In this document: positions 1-12,808 of the stretch, in pieces
How positions within the stretch are numbered: the first letter of the stretch is position 1
How the letters are laid out: each line of letters begins with the position of its first letter
Assembly (NCBI GenBank): GCA_029582155.1
Contig: CM055908.1
Span: 23,297,103-23,361,102, forward strand
Origin: Panopea generosa
Taxonomy: Eukaryota > Mollusca > Bivalvia > Adapedonta > Hiatellidae
Direction of reading: 5' to 3'
DNA: 64,000 nucleotides
Program-made: the position numbers and the translations under genes
The notes under the pieces: model-generated
Database searches by the model: none
What the model saw: only the letters and a program-made list of their open reading frames with translations
What the model was told of the DNA's origin: nothing

Positions 1-1060
1 AAAGATGAGTTTATCTCGGCTAGGATTAAAACAACACTGTTGCACTTACACAAACAGATTCAAACGTGTATATGTTGTTAAACGTAGTGTTGTTATTGTT
101 TCGAATTGCTTGGAATCACGAAGCACAGTCAGCGATGATTGAGAAAATATCACCACTTAGGCCGGTGCTAGATGGAAAGAGCGGCGTTACATATTGTATT
201 ATTCGTCATTCACATATTTGATAAAACCGAGTTCGCTGTTTGCTGTTTGCTTCATTTGGTGCTTTTTGTGCTTGTAATGAATCTTTTTATTAGAAGTTAT
301 TGATCTATACATAACAGGACGAGATTAATTTGCAGCCAGTCCGGGACTCAAACCCGGGACCATTCGCTATCAGGGCAAACAGGTTACGTACAACTGTGAA
401 GTTTACCCCATTCTGTTATTAATACACGTGATACAATGACGTGGCTGAACACCGATGTTATGGTTGTACTGAAATTGCTGCATTCAAGTTCATGTCTTAA
501 CTCTAATAAGATTACCCTGCTTTAGATCTGTCATAAAGTACTCATATTGAACCATACCCTGGTGGATGTGATGGTATCTCGGCGGACAATGGAATGCATA
601 ATTAAATGAATTTGTTTAGTTTTTATTTTTATTTTTTTTCACTCTTGAATTTTAGAGAAAGTCACAAATGAGCACAAAATATTACACCAATTCTACAAAT
701 AAAGATATAAGACGATAATGCATTGAGCAATAACAATACTCACTTCGTTACTAGCACACCTCGTTATTGAGTGACAGTTACTTGACAACGAAACGTCTTG
801 ACAGGCAAGACAAACGGGACCTGTGGTGTATACGAGACATTGATAAGGTAAACATAGCACTTAGTATTTATATTCACTATGACAGTTTACTATTTGTCCT
901 ACTTTAATTTGACATGTCTATTAAGTACGAGTTATGCTGCTGTTTTTACAGCTATATTTACCAACATCATGGGTTTTGTTTGTTTATGGTAAAAATTACA
1001 AACCTTACAGTCACATATATGGAGATAAAATTACTAGATCTAATATATACATGCATACAT
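1..1060. other. Non-coding flank, no gene recognised
   Basis: AT-rich sequence with no open frame that looks like protein. On the minus strand around 325-375 there is a TPsiC-arm-like stretch (GGGTTTGAGTCCC), which may be the head of a degraded tRNA-derived SINE. The short open frames starting near 914 and 934 run directly into the 23-bp minisatellite and are not credible genes. Confidence 0.6.
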
Positions 1061-2212
1061 CTCATGTACGGAAATATATGGAGAGGTCAATACCTCATGT
1101 ATGGAGAAGTATATACCTCATGTACGGAGATGTTTATATCTCATGTATGGAGAGGTCTATATCTCATGTATGGAGAAGTCTATATGTCATGTACGGAGAG
1201 GTCAATATCTTATGTATGGAGAGGTCTATATCTCATGTATGGAGAGGTCTATATCTCATGTATGGAGAGGTCTATATCTCATGTATGGAGAAGTATATAT
1301 GTCATGTACGGAGAGGTCAATATCTAATGTATGGAGAGGTCTATATCTCATGTATGGAGAGGTCTATATCATATCTCATGTATTGAGATATCTATACCTC
1401 ATGCATGGAGAGGTATATATCTCATGTACGGAGAGGTATATATCTCATGTACGGAGAGGTCAATATCTCATGTACGGAGAGGTTTATATTTCATGTACGG
1501 AGAGGTCTATTTCTCAGGTATGAAAAGGTCTGTATCTCATATATGGAGAGGTATATACCTCATGTACGAAGAGGTCTATATCTCATGTACGGAGAGGTCA
1601 ATATCTCATGTACGGAAAGGTCTATATCTCATGTACGTAGAGGTCTATATCTCATGTATGGAGAGGTCAATATCTCATGTACGGAAAAGTCTATAGTTCA
1701 TGTATGGAGAGGTTTATATCTCATGTACGGAGATGTCAATATCTCATGTATGGAGAGGTCTATATCTCATGTACGGAGAGGTCTATATCTCATGTACGGA
1801 GAGGTCAATATCTCATGTACGGAAAAGTCTATAGTTCATGTATGGAGAGGTATGTATCTCATGTACGGAGAGGTCTATATCTCATGTACGAAAAGGTCTA
1901 TACCTCATATATGGAGAGGTCAATATATTATGTACGGAAAGGTCTATATCTCATGTATGAAGAGGTCAATATAATATGGACGGAAAGGTCTATATCTCAT
2001 GTACAGAGTGGTCTATATCTCATGTATGGAGAGGTCTTGATCTCATGTACGGAAATATCTATACCTCATGTACGGATAGGTTTATATCTCATGTACGGAG
2101 ACGTATATATCTCATGTACGGAGAGGTCTATATCTCATGTATGGAGAGGTCTATATCTCCTGTTCGGAGAGGTATATAGCTCATGCACGGGGAGGTATAT
2201 CTCATGTAACAC
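1060..2212. repeat. 23-bp minisatellite, about 50 copies
   Basis: Tandem array of a 23-bp unit built on TCTCATGTATGGAGAGGTC plus a short TATA tail. Copies differ mainly at TAC/TAT after ATG and at TCTA/TCAA. Because 23 is not a multiple of 3 and the unit lacks stops, three units make a 23-residue period that stays open in all three plus-strand frames. This produces several overlapping 120-230 codon open frames of Y/M/S/R-rich peptide. There is no start context, splice site or domain, so these frames are treated as repeat artefacts. Confidence 0.95.
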
Positions 2213-2940
2213 AATCGACTGTATTTTGTTTAGACTTTTAAAAAGGATGACTTTTGTTATAAATATATTACTAAAAAATGGACTCACCTTCATTGTTCGT
2301 TGTTTGTGCCGAAACCACAATCAAAATTTGAAGAAAACAACCCGCTATACAGACAAGTGAGCCCATTACGCCGTTCCTCTTCAACATTATAAAGTATGCA
2401 GTAAGTGGTTTTGACTGCAGTATCATTATCAGCCTGATATTTCCCTGTATCTTTATCAAGTCCTAAGCAATGGTAGCACCATAAACTATTTAAGATTCCA
2501 TTTTGTATATACGGCATTTGACCTCACATAGAAGACAGATAACAAAAACGGTCAAACAAGAGATAAACTATTGAAGATAGTGCATTTTATATGGTGAGGC
2601 GTTAGTCTTCAGTATTGTTATATCGATATCACATTCACCAATGGAAATCTTTGTTTGATTCTTGATTTTATTATGTTACAAAGGACTACGCTGTACAGTA
2701 ATCAAGTATATTGTAACAATAACATTTAATGTGTGCAAATCGAATTATTTCTGTCTATGCAATTAAAGATAACTTTGTGATATTTTCCTTTCTTGATTAT
2801 GTCTATAATTGTATATATAAACGCTACACATATGCTGATTGTCCAAAAAGAAAAATTCTAATATGATTCGATATGACTTGCTACGTCCCTGATACATCAC
2901 CTTCTTTTTAATATATTCTTCTTTTTATTTGTTCTGCGAA
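2213..2940. other. Non-coding, nothing recognised
   Basis: AT-rich unique-looking sequence between two tandem repeats. Short open frames on the minus strand (2135-2517) overlap each other and show no domain. Confidence 0.5.
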
Positions 2941-2943
2941 TAA

Positions 2944-2944
2944 G

Positions 2945-3037
<93 letters not shown>

Positions 3038-3038
3038 A

Positions 3039-3120
<82 letters not shown>
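2944..3120. repeat. TGCC/TGTC tetranucleotide microsatellite
   Basis: About 14 repeats of TGCC pass directly into about 30 repeats of TGTC with a single TGTA interruption. The minus-strand frame through it reads as a D-R-Q-T repeat and is not a gene. Confidence 0.97.
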
Positions 3121-3121
<1 letters not shown>

Positions 3122-3972
3122 GTATGTCTCTCATGTGGCGTCGGTTCTTCCTAGTTTAAGAAGGATTCGACTGAGATCGGATAGCAATACTTGGTATAAT
3201 CGTAAACTTCACTGAATGATAATATTCCCAGCGATAGTGAGCGCCATCCACACATCCAACTTCGCCGCATATCCGGTTATAGCTATACACGATAAACCGG
3301 TACTTCCGGCTATTTTTGTGCACGTGGTTGGGCAGTAAGATGAGAAAACCCATTTATTTTAATATTGTTGTTTCGTTTTTAAATCAAAGATATAGCCGAT
3401 ACGTGCGGCATTCTATTTAAGTTTCAAGCGAGCACATGTTGTTGAATAGGAACACGAACGTTTCCTCAAACATTCGAGAAAAATGTGACGGAATAAACCA
3501 CTTTCAGATTCAAAACACGTAATTTACAGATGAATTTATCAATTATTGTGGGATAACTTTATGTGTTTTATATTTGTTTTATATATCAATACAGTTATAT
3601 CATTAAAAAAAATACAAGATGAGGACAAAAGGCTGCTAAACGCCAAAAATTCCTTAGTACGTAGCATAAGTAGGTGCCTCGTATATTGTACGCTACATAA
3701 GTTGAGGCATTGTGTCATTCAGCGGTATTCTAATTACATGAAATACAACTTATATCCAACTATTTAAGAGTTGTTATTCAGTTTGTATCTTAGTTTACAC
3801 TTCCCAAACAAAGAATGTTCCCGTTTTAGAACATTATCGTTCATCTCACTCTGTTGTAGGGCATATCACAACTGTTTCAGTCCCGAAGACCAATACCTGT
3901 TTTTCATGTAATACATTTACAATATTTACATTACACTTTTGTGGCCTTTTATGCGGTGAATATGGGGTGATT
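3121..3972. other. Non-coding, nothing recognised
   Basis: No exon-like or repeat structure was recognised. The 73-codon open frame at 3546-3767 has no family resemblance and no supporting signals. Confidence 0.5.
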
Positions 3973-4055
3973 TCTAAAAAGATAAAAAGAGGTCCTTTTC
4001 CAGTCCAATAAAACTTTATTACACAATTTAATACAACGAGTCACAGATGTTAAGT
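3973..4055 (+). repeat. Direct repeat, left copy (about 83 bp)
   Basis: This segment, starting TCTAAAAAGATAAAAAGAGG and ending GATGTTAAGT, recurs in direct orientation at 4820-4902 with only a few substitutions. The 764 bp between the copies is AT-rich and non-coding. Such a pair could be short terminal direct repeats of a non-autonomous element, or a tandem duplication that has since decayed. Confidence 0.75.
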
Positions 4056-4819
4056 AAAGTTAAATGAATAGCATATAGAACAGAATAGAATATAACACAA
4101 TTACAAATAAACTAGATATCAATGTATTTTCTATCAATATATACAAGATGTTATAAACAAAACCAATCTCACATAGAATATGAATAAAAATTTGCACAGT
4201 CTGTTGGCTGTTTTTGTAAAAGCAACACGCCAAATTAAACTGAAGTTTAACACGAAAGCTGAATCATTTCAATTAATAATAATCTAAACTATTCGCGTCG
4301 TTCCATAGAGTCCATTTCTCAATTTTAAAACAAGTTTAATTACAAAAACTTGTAAACAATTTATAAATTTTCAATTCTAAATTTTGTTTTGTGCAGCTTT
4401 AATTTACGAGAGTACATAATTTAACTTATCGAACCGAAAGAGACAAATACCAAAAAGACCGGAAAGGTATTTGGTACTGCAGAAACTTGTACACAATATA
4501 CAACTATAAATAAGATAATTTTATTTCTTTAAGATACTGCAAGTGTTAAAGAGAAAAACGTAAACAATAATGTTCATATGAACCTAAAAAGTACTTAACT
4601 GAATAAACCGTCTTTGACTTCATGTATATCAACTTATCAACAAACTCGAAACAAATCCATTCATGAATATACAATTCTGATAACTTTCAGTTGAATTTCA
4701 CATATACCAAAGATATATTTTAAACTTTCACACTGTATAATTATTATGGTAGAACATAAGATTTATTTTAAAACAAAATAACATATATCTACAAATAAAC
4801 TTCAAGAAAAGATCACTTA

Positions 4820-4902
4820 TCTAAAAAGATAAAAAGAGGTCCATTTCCAGTCCAATGAAACTTTATTACACAATATAATACAACGAGTTATAGATGTTAA
4901 GT
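4820..4902 (+). repeat. Direct repeat, right copy (about 83 bp)
   Basis: Partner of the copy at 3973-4055, in the same orientation with an 847-bp offset. Differences include CCTTTT/CCATTT, CAATAA/CAATGA and CACAG/TATAG. Confidence 0.75.
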
Positions 4903-5110
4903 GACTGGACCTGGAGTAAGGTACCTTATATACTGAAAAGAGTCCTGTCAGTTTAAGCCAATGAAATGCTGGTTATTAATTAGGGGTGGTTTCGTGCATG
5001 TCCACGTATTTTGCATTCCTTCTCTTTTCGAACCTTTAAATAAACTTTGTGTTGTTGTTTTTATTTTTCATTATATTTCATCATTATTGACTCGTGCCAC
5101 TCAGTCTTTC

Positions 5111-5402
5111 AGGGCCAGATTAGCTCAGTCGGTTACGCGTCTGACTATCAATCCAGGGTTCGTGAGTTCGAATCCCCATCCGGCAACAGTCTCTGTGATA
5201 ATTGATATACGACATTGTATCTCATTATCATTCGTCTCTCACCACTGATTCAAGTGGAAAAGTTATCAGTTACTTGCGGAGATTGGGTGTGCTCGAGTAC
5301 TGGTTAATCCCAGGAAACAGTGATTATTTTAACTGATCGTCTGTTAGCCCTCGATGGCATAAAATGACGCTAAATATTTAATCAATCAGTCAATCAATCA
5401 AA
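5111..5402 (+). mobile_element. tRNA-derived SINE (family A), full-length copy
   Basis: The head has a pol III box A (TAGCTCAGTCGGT, 5121) and box B (GAGTTCGAATCCC, 5164). A conserved body follows (CGTCTCTCACC, CTTGCGGAGA, CTCGAGTACTGGTTAA, CCCTCGATGGCATAAAATGA), and the 3' end has an ATCA-type tail (5384-5402). Five more copies occur in the window, at 16313, 32171, 48725, 57325 and 62900, in both orientations, which confirms an interspersed family. The 95-codon open frame at 4961-5248 runs through it and is spurious. Confidence 0.92.
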
Positions 5403-7090
5403 CAGTCTTTTAGATAACCATATCGTTCCAAAACAATAAATTAATGCAGTGATGTTGATTTATTCACATAAACAAGTGTTATCTTAATATCGTTTGCATT
5501 CTGCACTCGACTATACCCTGAAAAAACTAATGACAGCCATATATTAAAAACAATATTAGCATTAACCATAACGTTGGTCTTGATGGAAAGATAATACTTC
5601 CCGCCAGGGTTACGCTTTCTGTAATCGTGTTTACCGTCACTTTTTCCTTATTTCTGTGGGGAATGGATTGTTCTCGTAGTTCCCCTCATCACATGTATAA
5701 TATACTAACACAAATCAAAGTTAAAAAGTTGATTAAATCATCGGCAACAATTGTAAATATAATTATGAATTATTCATCAGAAGCTAAACCGATAATCTAG
5801 CGGTATCATTGTTATTTATAATACTTTGATTGGATGACATAAATTGTAAATGTTATTGATAGATTGTTGAGATAACTGCATTGAAACTGATATAGCTATA
5901 CAACTCTACAATTATAGATGTAGTAAGGTTTTAGTCACGCTTAATCAATCAAAATTAGTCCATGCTTTAAATGAATATAAAGATTATAGCGGAGTCCTTA
6001 GTGAGTTCTTCTTTAGATTCTTTGTTAAAATACTAAAATGGCATTTTTAATGTTTTAACTGTATTTGATCAATGTATTTGTTGCTTTCAGTTGAAGACTA
6101 ATAAAAGTTTAATAACCATTATGACATTGGCATGAACGCTTGTGGCTGAACCATTCGCGTGACCGTGCTAGTGTGGTTACTTAATGAAACATAACATAAC
6201 ACCAGTCCGTAACAAATCTGATCAATTACATTTTTTAAAACTACCTGGGCCAGATGAAAAATACCTTTCCAGGATTAATTTATAAACACAAATTAAAGTA
6301 CACACACTTGACTCAATCTCGAACTTGAAAGTATTAAATTGAATGCAGATTCGATGTAGAAAGGTACAGGGTTTTTTTTATTGATTTTGTTATAACGATT
6401 ACTACCGTTTTTTCGTTGAACATGAATTCATGATTTGAGGATTGGATAAGTTTAATAATCTCTGACCCAAGACGTATTACTCTGCCTAAATAAGTGAACA
6501 CGTGTCGGTAAGAGAAGTGTCATTGAATTAATACAGCTACCAATTTTCTTCTCTTTCTTTGTTTTATTATAACATTGTACTCTTTGTTGTCAGATATACA
6601 TTTTACAAAACTTGTTATTCTTCCTACTTTCTTCCTTTCCTTCAGCTTTGTTTTTCTAATTGCGTTGTTTTTCTTTGCACATCTATTTATCTAACATGTT
6701 GTTCCCCATTTCTAACGAGATCCGATCCGTTTTATTTGTGATGAGATTATATTCGTGTGTGCGTGACGAATCAATTGACATAATCATCGGTGTGTGGGTT
6801 TTTCTTCTCCTTTGGGACAGGTGTTAATAACTTGCGATTGATGCTTCCTTAGATATCATTATGATTAAGCTTTTATATTTTGTAATGTAATTTACATTTG
6901 AATATTTAGTAACATAAATACATTGGTAACAATCAGGTTAAAAGCCAAGCGAACGCATTAGACGCACGTTTTATAGTATTATTATCACATTAATGAATAA
7001 ATATTGCGCTATCACTTATGCAAACAAATATAACTTATCCAGAAAAGCCTCTTATGGTTTTTATAATCGATTCATACTAAAGGTTGAACG
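5403..7090. other. Non-coding, nothing recognised
   Basis: AT-rich sequence without a recognisable gene or repeat. The open frame at 6559-6741 is short, hydrophobic and unsupported. Confidence 0.5.
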
Positions 7091-7127
7091 TCACGTGATA
7101 TCACGTGATTTATACATTTATATATAA
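7091..7127 (+). promoter_or_regulatory. Candidate promoter: E-box palindrome plus TATA
   Basis: Positions 7091-7108 form a perfect 18-bp palindrome, TCACGTGATATCACGTGA, which holds two CACGTG E-boxes in TCACGTGA context (the type bound by MITF/TFE or other bHLH-zip factors in animals). A TATATAAA-like element follows at about 7119-7127. The spacing would suit a plus-strand start near 7150, upstream of the receptor gene whose ATG is at 8328. No transcript evidence links the two, so the gene assignment is an inference. Confidence 0.35.
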
Positions 7128-7289
7128 ACGACTACATTTGAAACAAACGCACTTCAATAGAACTGCATAATACCTGATTCAAATCTTCATCATTATTATT
7201 ATATAACATTAAATAACGACTGAGTCACAAAGGTCACATAATTTTACGTGAATCTAAGAAACTTTATCCCCAACAGGAGTTGTAGCATA

Positions 7290-8128
7290 CAAGGAACTAT
7301 TGACGGGTAATTAGTGCATACAAGGAAACATTGGCGGTTTATTAGTGCATACAAGTAAACTATTGACGGGTAATTAGTGCATACAAGGAACTATTGGCGG
7401 TTTATTAGTGCATACAAGGAACTATTTACGGGTAATTAGTGCATACAAGAAACTATTGACGGGTAATTAGTGCATACATGGAACTATTAACGGTTTATTA
7501 GTGCAAACAAGGAATTATTGACGGTAATTAGTGCAAACAAGGAACTATTGACGGTTTATTAATGCATACAAGGAATTATTGACGGCTAATTAGTGCAAAC
7601 AAGGAACTATTGACGAAAAATTAGTACATACAAGGAACTATTGACAGGTAGTTAGTGCATACAAGAAGTTATTGACGGGTAATTAGTGCATACAAAGAAC
7701 TATTGACGGTTTATTAGTGCATGCAAGGAACTATTGACGTGTAATTAGTGCAAACAAGGAACTATTGACAGTTTATTAGTACATGCAAGGAACTATTGAC
7801 GGATAATTAGTGCAAACAAGGAACTATTGACAGTTTATTAGTGCATACAAGAAACTATTGACGGGTAATTAGTGCAAACAAGGAACTATTGACGGTTTAT
7901 TAGTGCATACAAGGAAATATTGACGGATAATTAATGCATACAAGGAAATATTGACGGAAAATTAGTACATACAAGGAACAATTGACGGTTTATTAGTGCA
8001 TACAAGGAACTATCGACAGGTTATAAGTGCATACTAGGAAATATTGATGGGTAATTAGTGCATGCAAAAACTATTGATGGGTTAATAGTGCATACAAGGA
8101 ACTAAACTATTGACGGTTTATTAGTGTG
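7290..8128. repeat. 31-bp minisatellite, about 27 copies
   Basis: Tandem units of about 31 bp built on TTAGTGCATACAAGGAACTA followed by TTGACGG. Two unit types, ending GGGTAA or GGTTTA, partly alternate and give a loose dimer period. The array stops about 200 bp before the receptor start codon, so it lies in the presumed promoter or 5' leader. Confidence 0.93.
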
Positions 8129-8327
8129 GCAATACCGAGTACGGTATTGTTTCGTTTAATCGTATGTCTGTAAAATGTTGCGACGCACATAATACTCAAT
8201 AATGCTCCAAGATGAATTAAAATATGGACAACCTCTTGTTATGTGGAATATTAACTCCAATGTTTGGTGGTTTAGCTACCGGCAGAAGTAGAAGTGTTAC
8301 TGTATACCGAATTATTTTATAATTAAA

Positions 8328-9077
8328 ATGATTTTTAAACAAGGCATGTTTGCGTTTTTGTACGTTATGACGTTGTTTCATAATAAAATACGAATTTGTA
8401 GCGCTCAATCAAAAAGCAGTTCTGATATTTCTACAAAGTTGTTGACTTCAAGTGCAACACCAATTACTAATATACCGACAGAAAAACGCACTTTCCATAC
8501 TAATCCAAATACCGACGCGTCGGCAGGGCGTAATACGTTGTTAACGGATACATCGTCAATATTGACCACAAAAGCCCTCATAAGTGATATGGAACCTGTC
8601 ACTGCATTGCCGACAGAAAGTGTAACCAGAGTTATGGATTTACCTACTGTACTACAGACAGAAACTCATACAGATACAAGGGAATCACTCACTACATTGC
8701 CAACAGAAATTCAAACACTGATAATGGATCTAACTACAACACTGCCGGCAGAAAATCAAACAATGATAACGGATCAACCTACTTCATTGCCGACAGAAGA
8801 ACATACCTTTTTTCTTCTAACAAACCCTCCTCCGATACATTTTACACATCATTTAATTTTCGAAGAAAAAACATTTAAACCCGTGTTTAAACCTTATACA
8901 GCATCGCTTGACCGTGTAACAACTGTATCACCCTGTATAAAAGACCCACTGATGTGCAAGACGATCGACCAATTCCGAAGACTTTGTCCATTGACAGATA
9001 TCTGCCAACCCGAGGTTTATGAGGCCGCGGAAGCTATTGGTGAGGATGGTATATATAGTTCGGAGCGTTCGTTAGGG
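8328..9077 (+). CDS. 7TM receptor exon 1: signal peptide, Thr-rich stalk
   Basis: First exon of the three-exon receptor gene (250 codons, ends in phase 0 before GTAAAA at 9078). The ATG at 8328 opens a hydrophobic signal peptide (residues 1 to about 27, MIFKQGMFAFLYVMTLF). Residues 30-165 are rich in Thr, Pro and Ser, with a loose repeat of about 17 residues around the motif LPTE (TALPTES, TTLPTEI, TTLPAEN, TSLPTEE), as expected of an O-glycosylated mucin-like stalk. The exon ends with a short Cys segment (CIKDPLMCKT, RLCPLTDIC). A second in-frame Met at codon 7 is the alternative start. The stalk is inferred to lift the Cys-rich modules of exon 2 away from the membrane. Confidence 0.82.
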
Positions 9078-9690
9078 GTAAAATACTATTTTTAATATGT
9101 ATTAATTTAATAAGGAGTTTTTTAAATGTCCATTACATTAGTTATTGTTTACACCACAGCATGTGCAGAATTTTGACAGTACTGACATACAGCAAGTATT
9201 ATACATTGGCTATTGATATATGATATCTAAATATATTGAATATATTTTGTCTATTTTCAGAAACAATCTCTGATGTAGATGCCAAGTATATATAGTTGTT
9301 AATGAAAGAAAATCATTTAAGTAATTAATAAATTTGTCCATCCTCGTATTGTTAGGAATTTTTTTATTTTTTTTATTTATTTATTTTCAGCTGTAATAGC
9401 CCATTTTTTCAGATAGTGTTACATATTTACATAAGGTTATACAATCAAACAATAATAACATTACAATATCACTTTCACTCCACACTCGCCTTCTTTATTT
9501 ATATTCTTGTGATTATTACTATTAGCAGCTGCAAAAGAGGTGTTTGGACTCTAAACTGTGTGCATTGTTAATTTCTGATTGTTGTTACTTCGTTTTCTTT
9601 TAAATATTTAAGATGTTATGTAATCAACTGGCAGGATTAAGTTCGGTCGGACAATATAATTATCTATCTGTAATAGATTACTGAAACAGG
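9078..9690. other. Intron 1, 5' part, nothing recognised
   Basis: AT-rich intron sequence between the exon 1 donor and the 3' end of the reversed LINE. It includes T-rich runs near 9360-9390. Confidence 0.5.
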
Positions 9691-9699
9691 CAATTATTT

Positions 9700-12600
9700 T
9701 ATTATTTCTAGGTTATATAGTTGTAGTTAAAAAATAATCGATAAATACACGTATACAGGTTGTTTAGATGGAACGCAATACAATGCATGAATGAAACTGT
9801 TCTTACAATACATGTATGTAACTTGATTACAGAGAATATTGTTATATTTATGCCAACTCTTTTCAAAAGATGCAAATTTGTTGTTTTTAACAGCATTATA
9901 TTCGATAGCTTTAAAAGAACACTTAAGTCTGTTTTTGAGAGCGATAATTGAAAGTGATGAATTTAATTTTCTTGCTGAGAATATATTAAATTTAATATCT
10001 AAGTTAATGAATAATTCTTCGGCTGTGAATTTTTCTCCTATATTGAAAAAATATAATTCTTCTATAAAGGTTATCATGACATTATTTCATTTTAGCCATG
10101 ACTGTACCTTTTGTAAAAAGGACCGGGTTGTTTGAAGTGGGTTATTGTTTCTTCCTGATCACAGTATGGACATAAGGGACTAGGAATAGCTTTGATTGTA
10201 TATAAGTATTTTTAGTGGGTAATATTCTATGATAAATTCTGGTTTGAAACCATTGGAGAGTTGAAATATATTTACATTTGAAAGGTGACATGAATATATC
10301 TTTCCAAGTTTCTTCTGAAAAAATGTAGATTTGTTACCATTTTTGTATTGCGGTTGGGTTTTCATAGTTGTTATTTAACGGATTATAAAAGTCCTTACAA
10401 CCTTTTTTTGACTTAAGGTAAATATCAACTTATATGGGTAGTAGTGAGTTTTGTAGTTTTGTATTTCTCATGATAATTTCAGTATATTTGGCATTTTGTT
10501 TTACTGCTTAAATTACCCCCACGGAACTCTATGAAATTTGTTTTTATGTTTTTAAATTCAAATTCTGTTAAAAATTCTCTTCCCTTTGAAATTATGTCAT
10601 TTATAAAGTACACCCCTTGAACATTCCAGAATTTCTTGTTTATTGGTTCTCCCCCTTTTTGTATATTTTCATTATGAAATATTGGTGTTTGAAGAGATTC
10701 TTCCACCAAGTTTATTTTAGTTTGTACTGTTCAAGCCCTGTACACTTTCAGTACATCAATCCAAAAGGTATTGCTTATTTTAGTAATGATGTTTTTGGTG
10801 AAAGTGTTTCCATAGTTTAATAAATTTGGTAAACAAATAACATTACCTATTATTTTAGTCCAATTTCCGCCGTTACATAGCAGTCTTATAATTCATGTTG
10901 CTTTTAGTGAATTAATAAATGCCTTAATTCGTAACATTTTTAAACCTCCTTCTATATATTGTTTAACCATAATAGTTTGTTTAATTTTAGCAGTTCCTTC
11001 CCATAAATAATCATAAAATTTTGTGTTAATTTCCTTTATAAAGATAAATAAATAGGTGATTTTAAAAAGGTAGTAATAATGTTTTTTATGACTGTTATTT
11101 TTCCTAGAGGAGTTAAATATCTCCTTTTCCATAATTTTATTATCTTTTTAATGATATTTATCATATCTTTGTAGTTAATATTATTTAATTTTGTTTAAAT
11201 CTACATTAAATGTTATACCTAAAAGTTTGAATTCACTATTCCCCCAGTGTAGTTTCCATTTAGTTTTTATTGTATCGGTACTGTATTTTTTTTATCCCTA
11301 ATCCAAACGACCTGTGTTTTATCAAAATTAACACGTAGGCCTGAAATTGTTGCAAACCATGAAAATTCTTTTAATGTTTCTTTGAGAGAAGAGATTGATC
11401 CATCTAAAATTGATGACATATTGGGATATTTTGAACTGTATACCATTAGCTTTAATTCGCTTTATAATTTTATTATTTCTTATTTTGATAGCTAGTATTT
11501 CTGAACATAAAATAAATATATATGGTGACAGAGGATCACCTTGTCTGCAGCCCCTACCTATATTAAAAAAAATGAAATATTCCCTCCTTGGGTAACAGCT
11601 AACGTTGCATTTTTGTACAGAACCCGGACTCATTTTATAATTGACATACCAAAACCGAAAAATTGCATAATTTTATGGTAATGAATCGAACGCTTTTTCA
11701 AAATCTACCAATAAAAGTAATCCTGCTAAATGATGCTCTTCTGCATAGTGCATGAAATCATAGAGTATTCTAGTGTTTTCTCCAACATATCTACCTGCTA
11801 TAAATCCAGTTTGGTCTTTGTTTATTAATGTATTTAAAGTTGTTTTAATTCTATTAGCTATAGCCCCAGATGCTAATTTATAAGTAATTTAGTAATGAAA
11901 TAGGCCTATAGTTTTTTTACTTGATACCGTAATTTAATTTTTTAGGGATACATGTTATAATACCTTGTTTTTGAGTAATTGAAAATTCATCGTTATTAGA
12001 ACCATAATTGATAGAGCGAACTATAAAATGTCCTATATATTGCCTGAAAACCTTAAAGAAATCCGTACTCTATCCATCGGTACCATCGGACATTGATTTT
12101 AAAGAAGTGGTTGCCTGTTCATAGGTTAAGAGCCCTTACATAGAATAAGATTCTTCATTATTAAGTTTAGGCACAGAACAACCTTCAAGTTCCATTTCTA
12201 TATTTGTATATAAAAGCTCAGTGTCTCTATTTGAATATAGAGTTTCATAAAAATGTTTGGCTTCATTTAAAATTTGATCTTGATCGTTTATTACAGTTAT
12301 GAGATTCCAAATTACAAAACTATTTACTTGGTTTTTCATCATCTTCTATAAGCTGTGCTCTTGATCTAATAAGTATACCCTGCAGTTTTGTTTTTCTTAT
12401 ATTTTCAAGAGAACCTTTTTTCATATGTAACTGTTCAATGTTATTTTGCGTTTAACTGGATTCTAAAATATCAATTTCTTAAACTAAATGCTTTTCTACT
12501 TTTCATTTTCTTTCTTTTTAAAACATGAGTAAGAAATTGATGTTGCCTCTAATTTCCATTAATAGCACTTCATAGTCAACATTTTTATTAAATAATACTG

Positions 12601-12808
12601 CAACACCTCTAGAATTGGAAGAGAATGAATAAAATAAACAACGGTTACCCCATTGTGACTCAATAAACTTTTCAGATGCAATAGTGGAGTGTATATCCTG
12701 CAGGCAATATATATCACATTGTTTTGATTTTATGTAGTTTAAAACACCCAAACGCCTTTTAACCGATCCCAAACTCTGACAGTTAACAGATAATATTTTA
12801 ACTTCCAT
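9700..12808 (-). mobile_element. Degenerate Tx1/L1-like LINE in receptor intron 1
   Basis: Read on the minus strand, pieces of one ORF2 lie in the right order. The endonuclease start (VNCQSLGSVKRR, 12.8 kb) comes first, then a linker (AKHFYETLYSNR, 12.3 kb). The reverse transcriptase follows with INKDQTGFIAGR and LLVDFEKAFDS (11.8-11.7 kb) and [15 protein letters not shown] (11.55 kb), then the post-RT segment EGGLKM (10.95 kb) and the C-terminal region to about 9.7 kb. Frameshifts and stops separate the pieces, and the catalytic YADD box is replaced (QYVINFRW region), so the copy is dead. It is antisense to the receptor gene. The call rests on motif recognition; the clade is an inference. 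Confidence 0.88.

Noticed and set aside
1060..2212. Regular short repeats that might be a CRISPR array
   Set aside because: The units are contiguous 23-mers with no unique spacers, and the surroundings are eukaryotic; it is a minisatellite.
2925..3134. Minus-strand DRQT-repeat protein
   Set aside because: Entirely a translation of the TGTC/TGCC microsatellite.
5111..5180. Functional tRNA gene
   Set aside because: Boxes A and B are present, but the cloverleaf arms do not pair well, and a SINE body and tail follow. The same head recurs five more times as an interspersed repeat.
9727..10135. Pair of overlapping 98- and 116-codon frames on opposite strands
   Set aside because: They are the C-terminal remnant of the reversed LINE and its antisense shadow.
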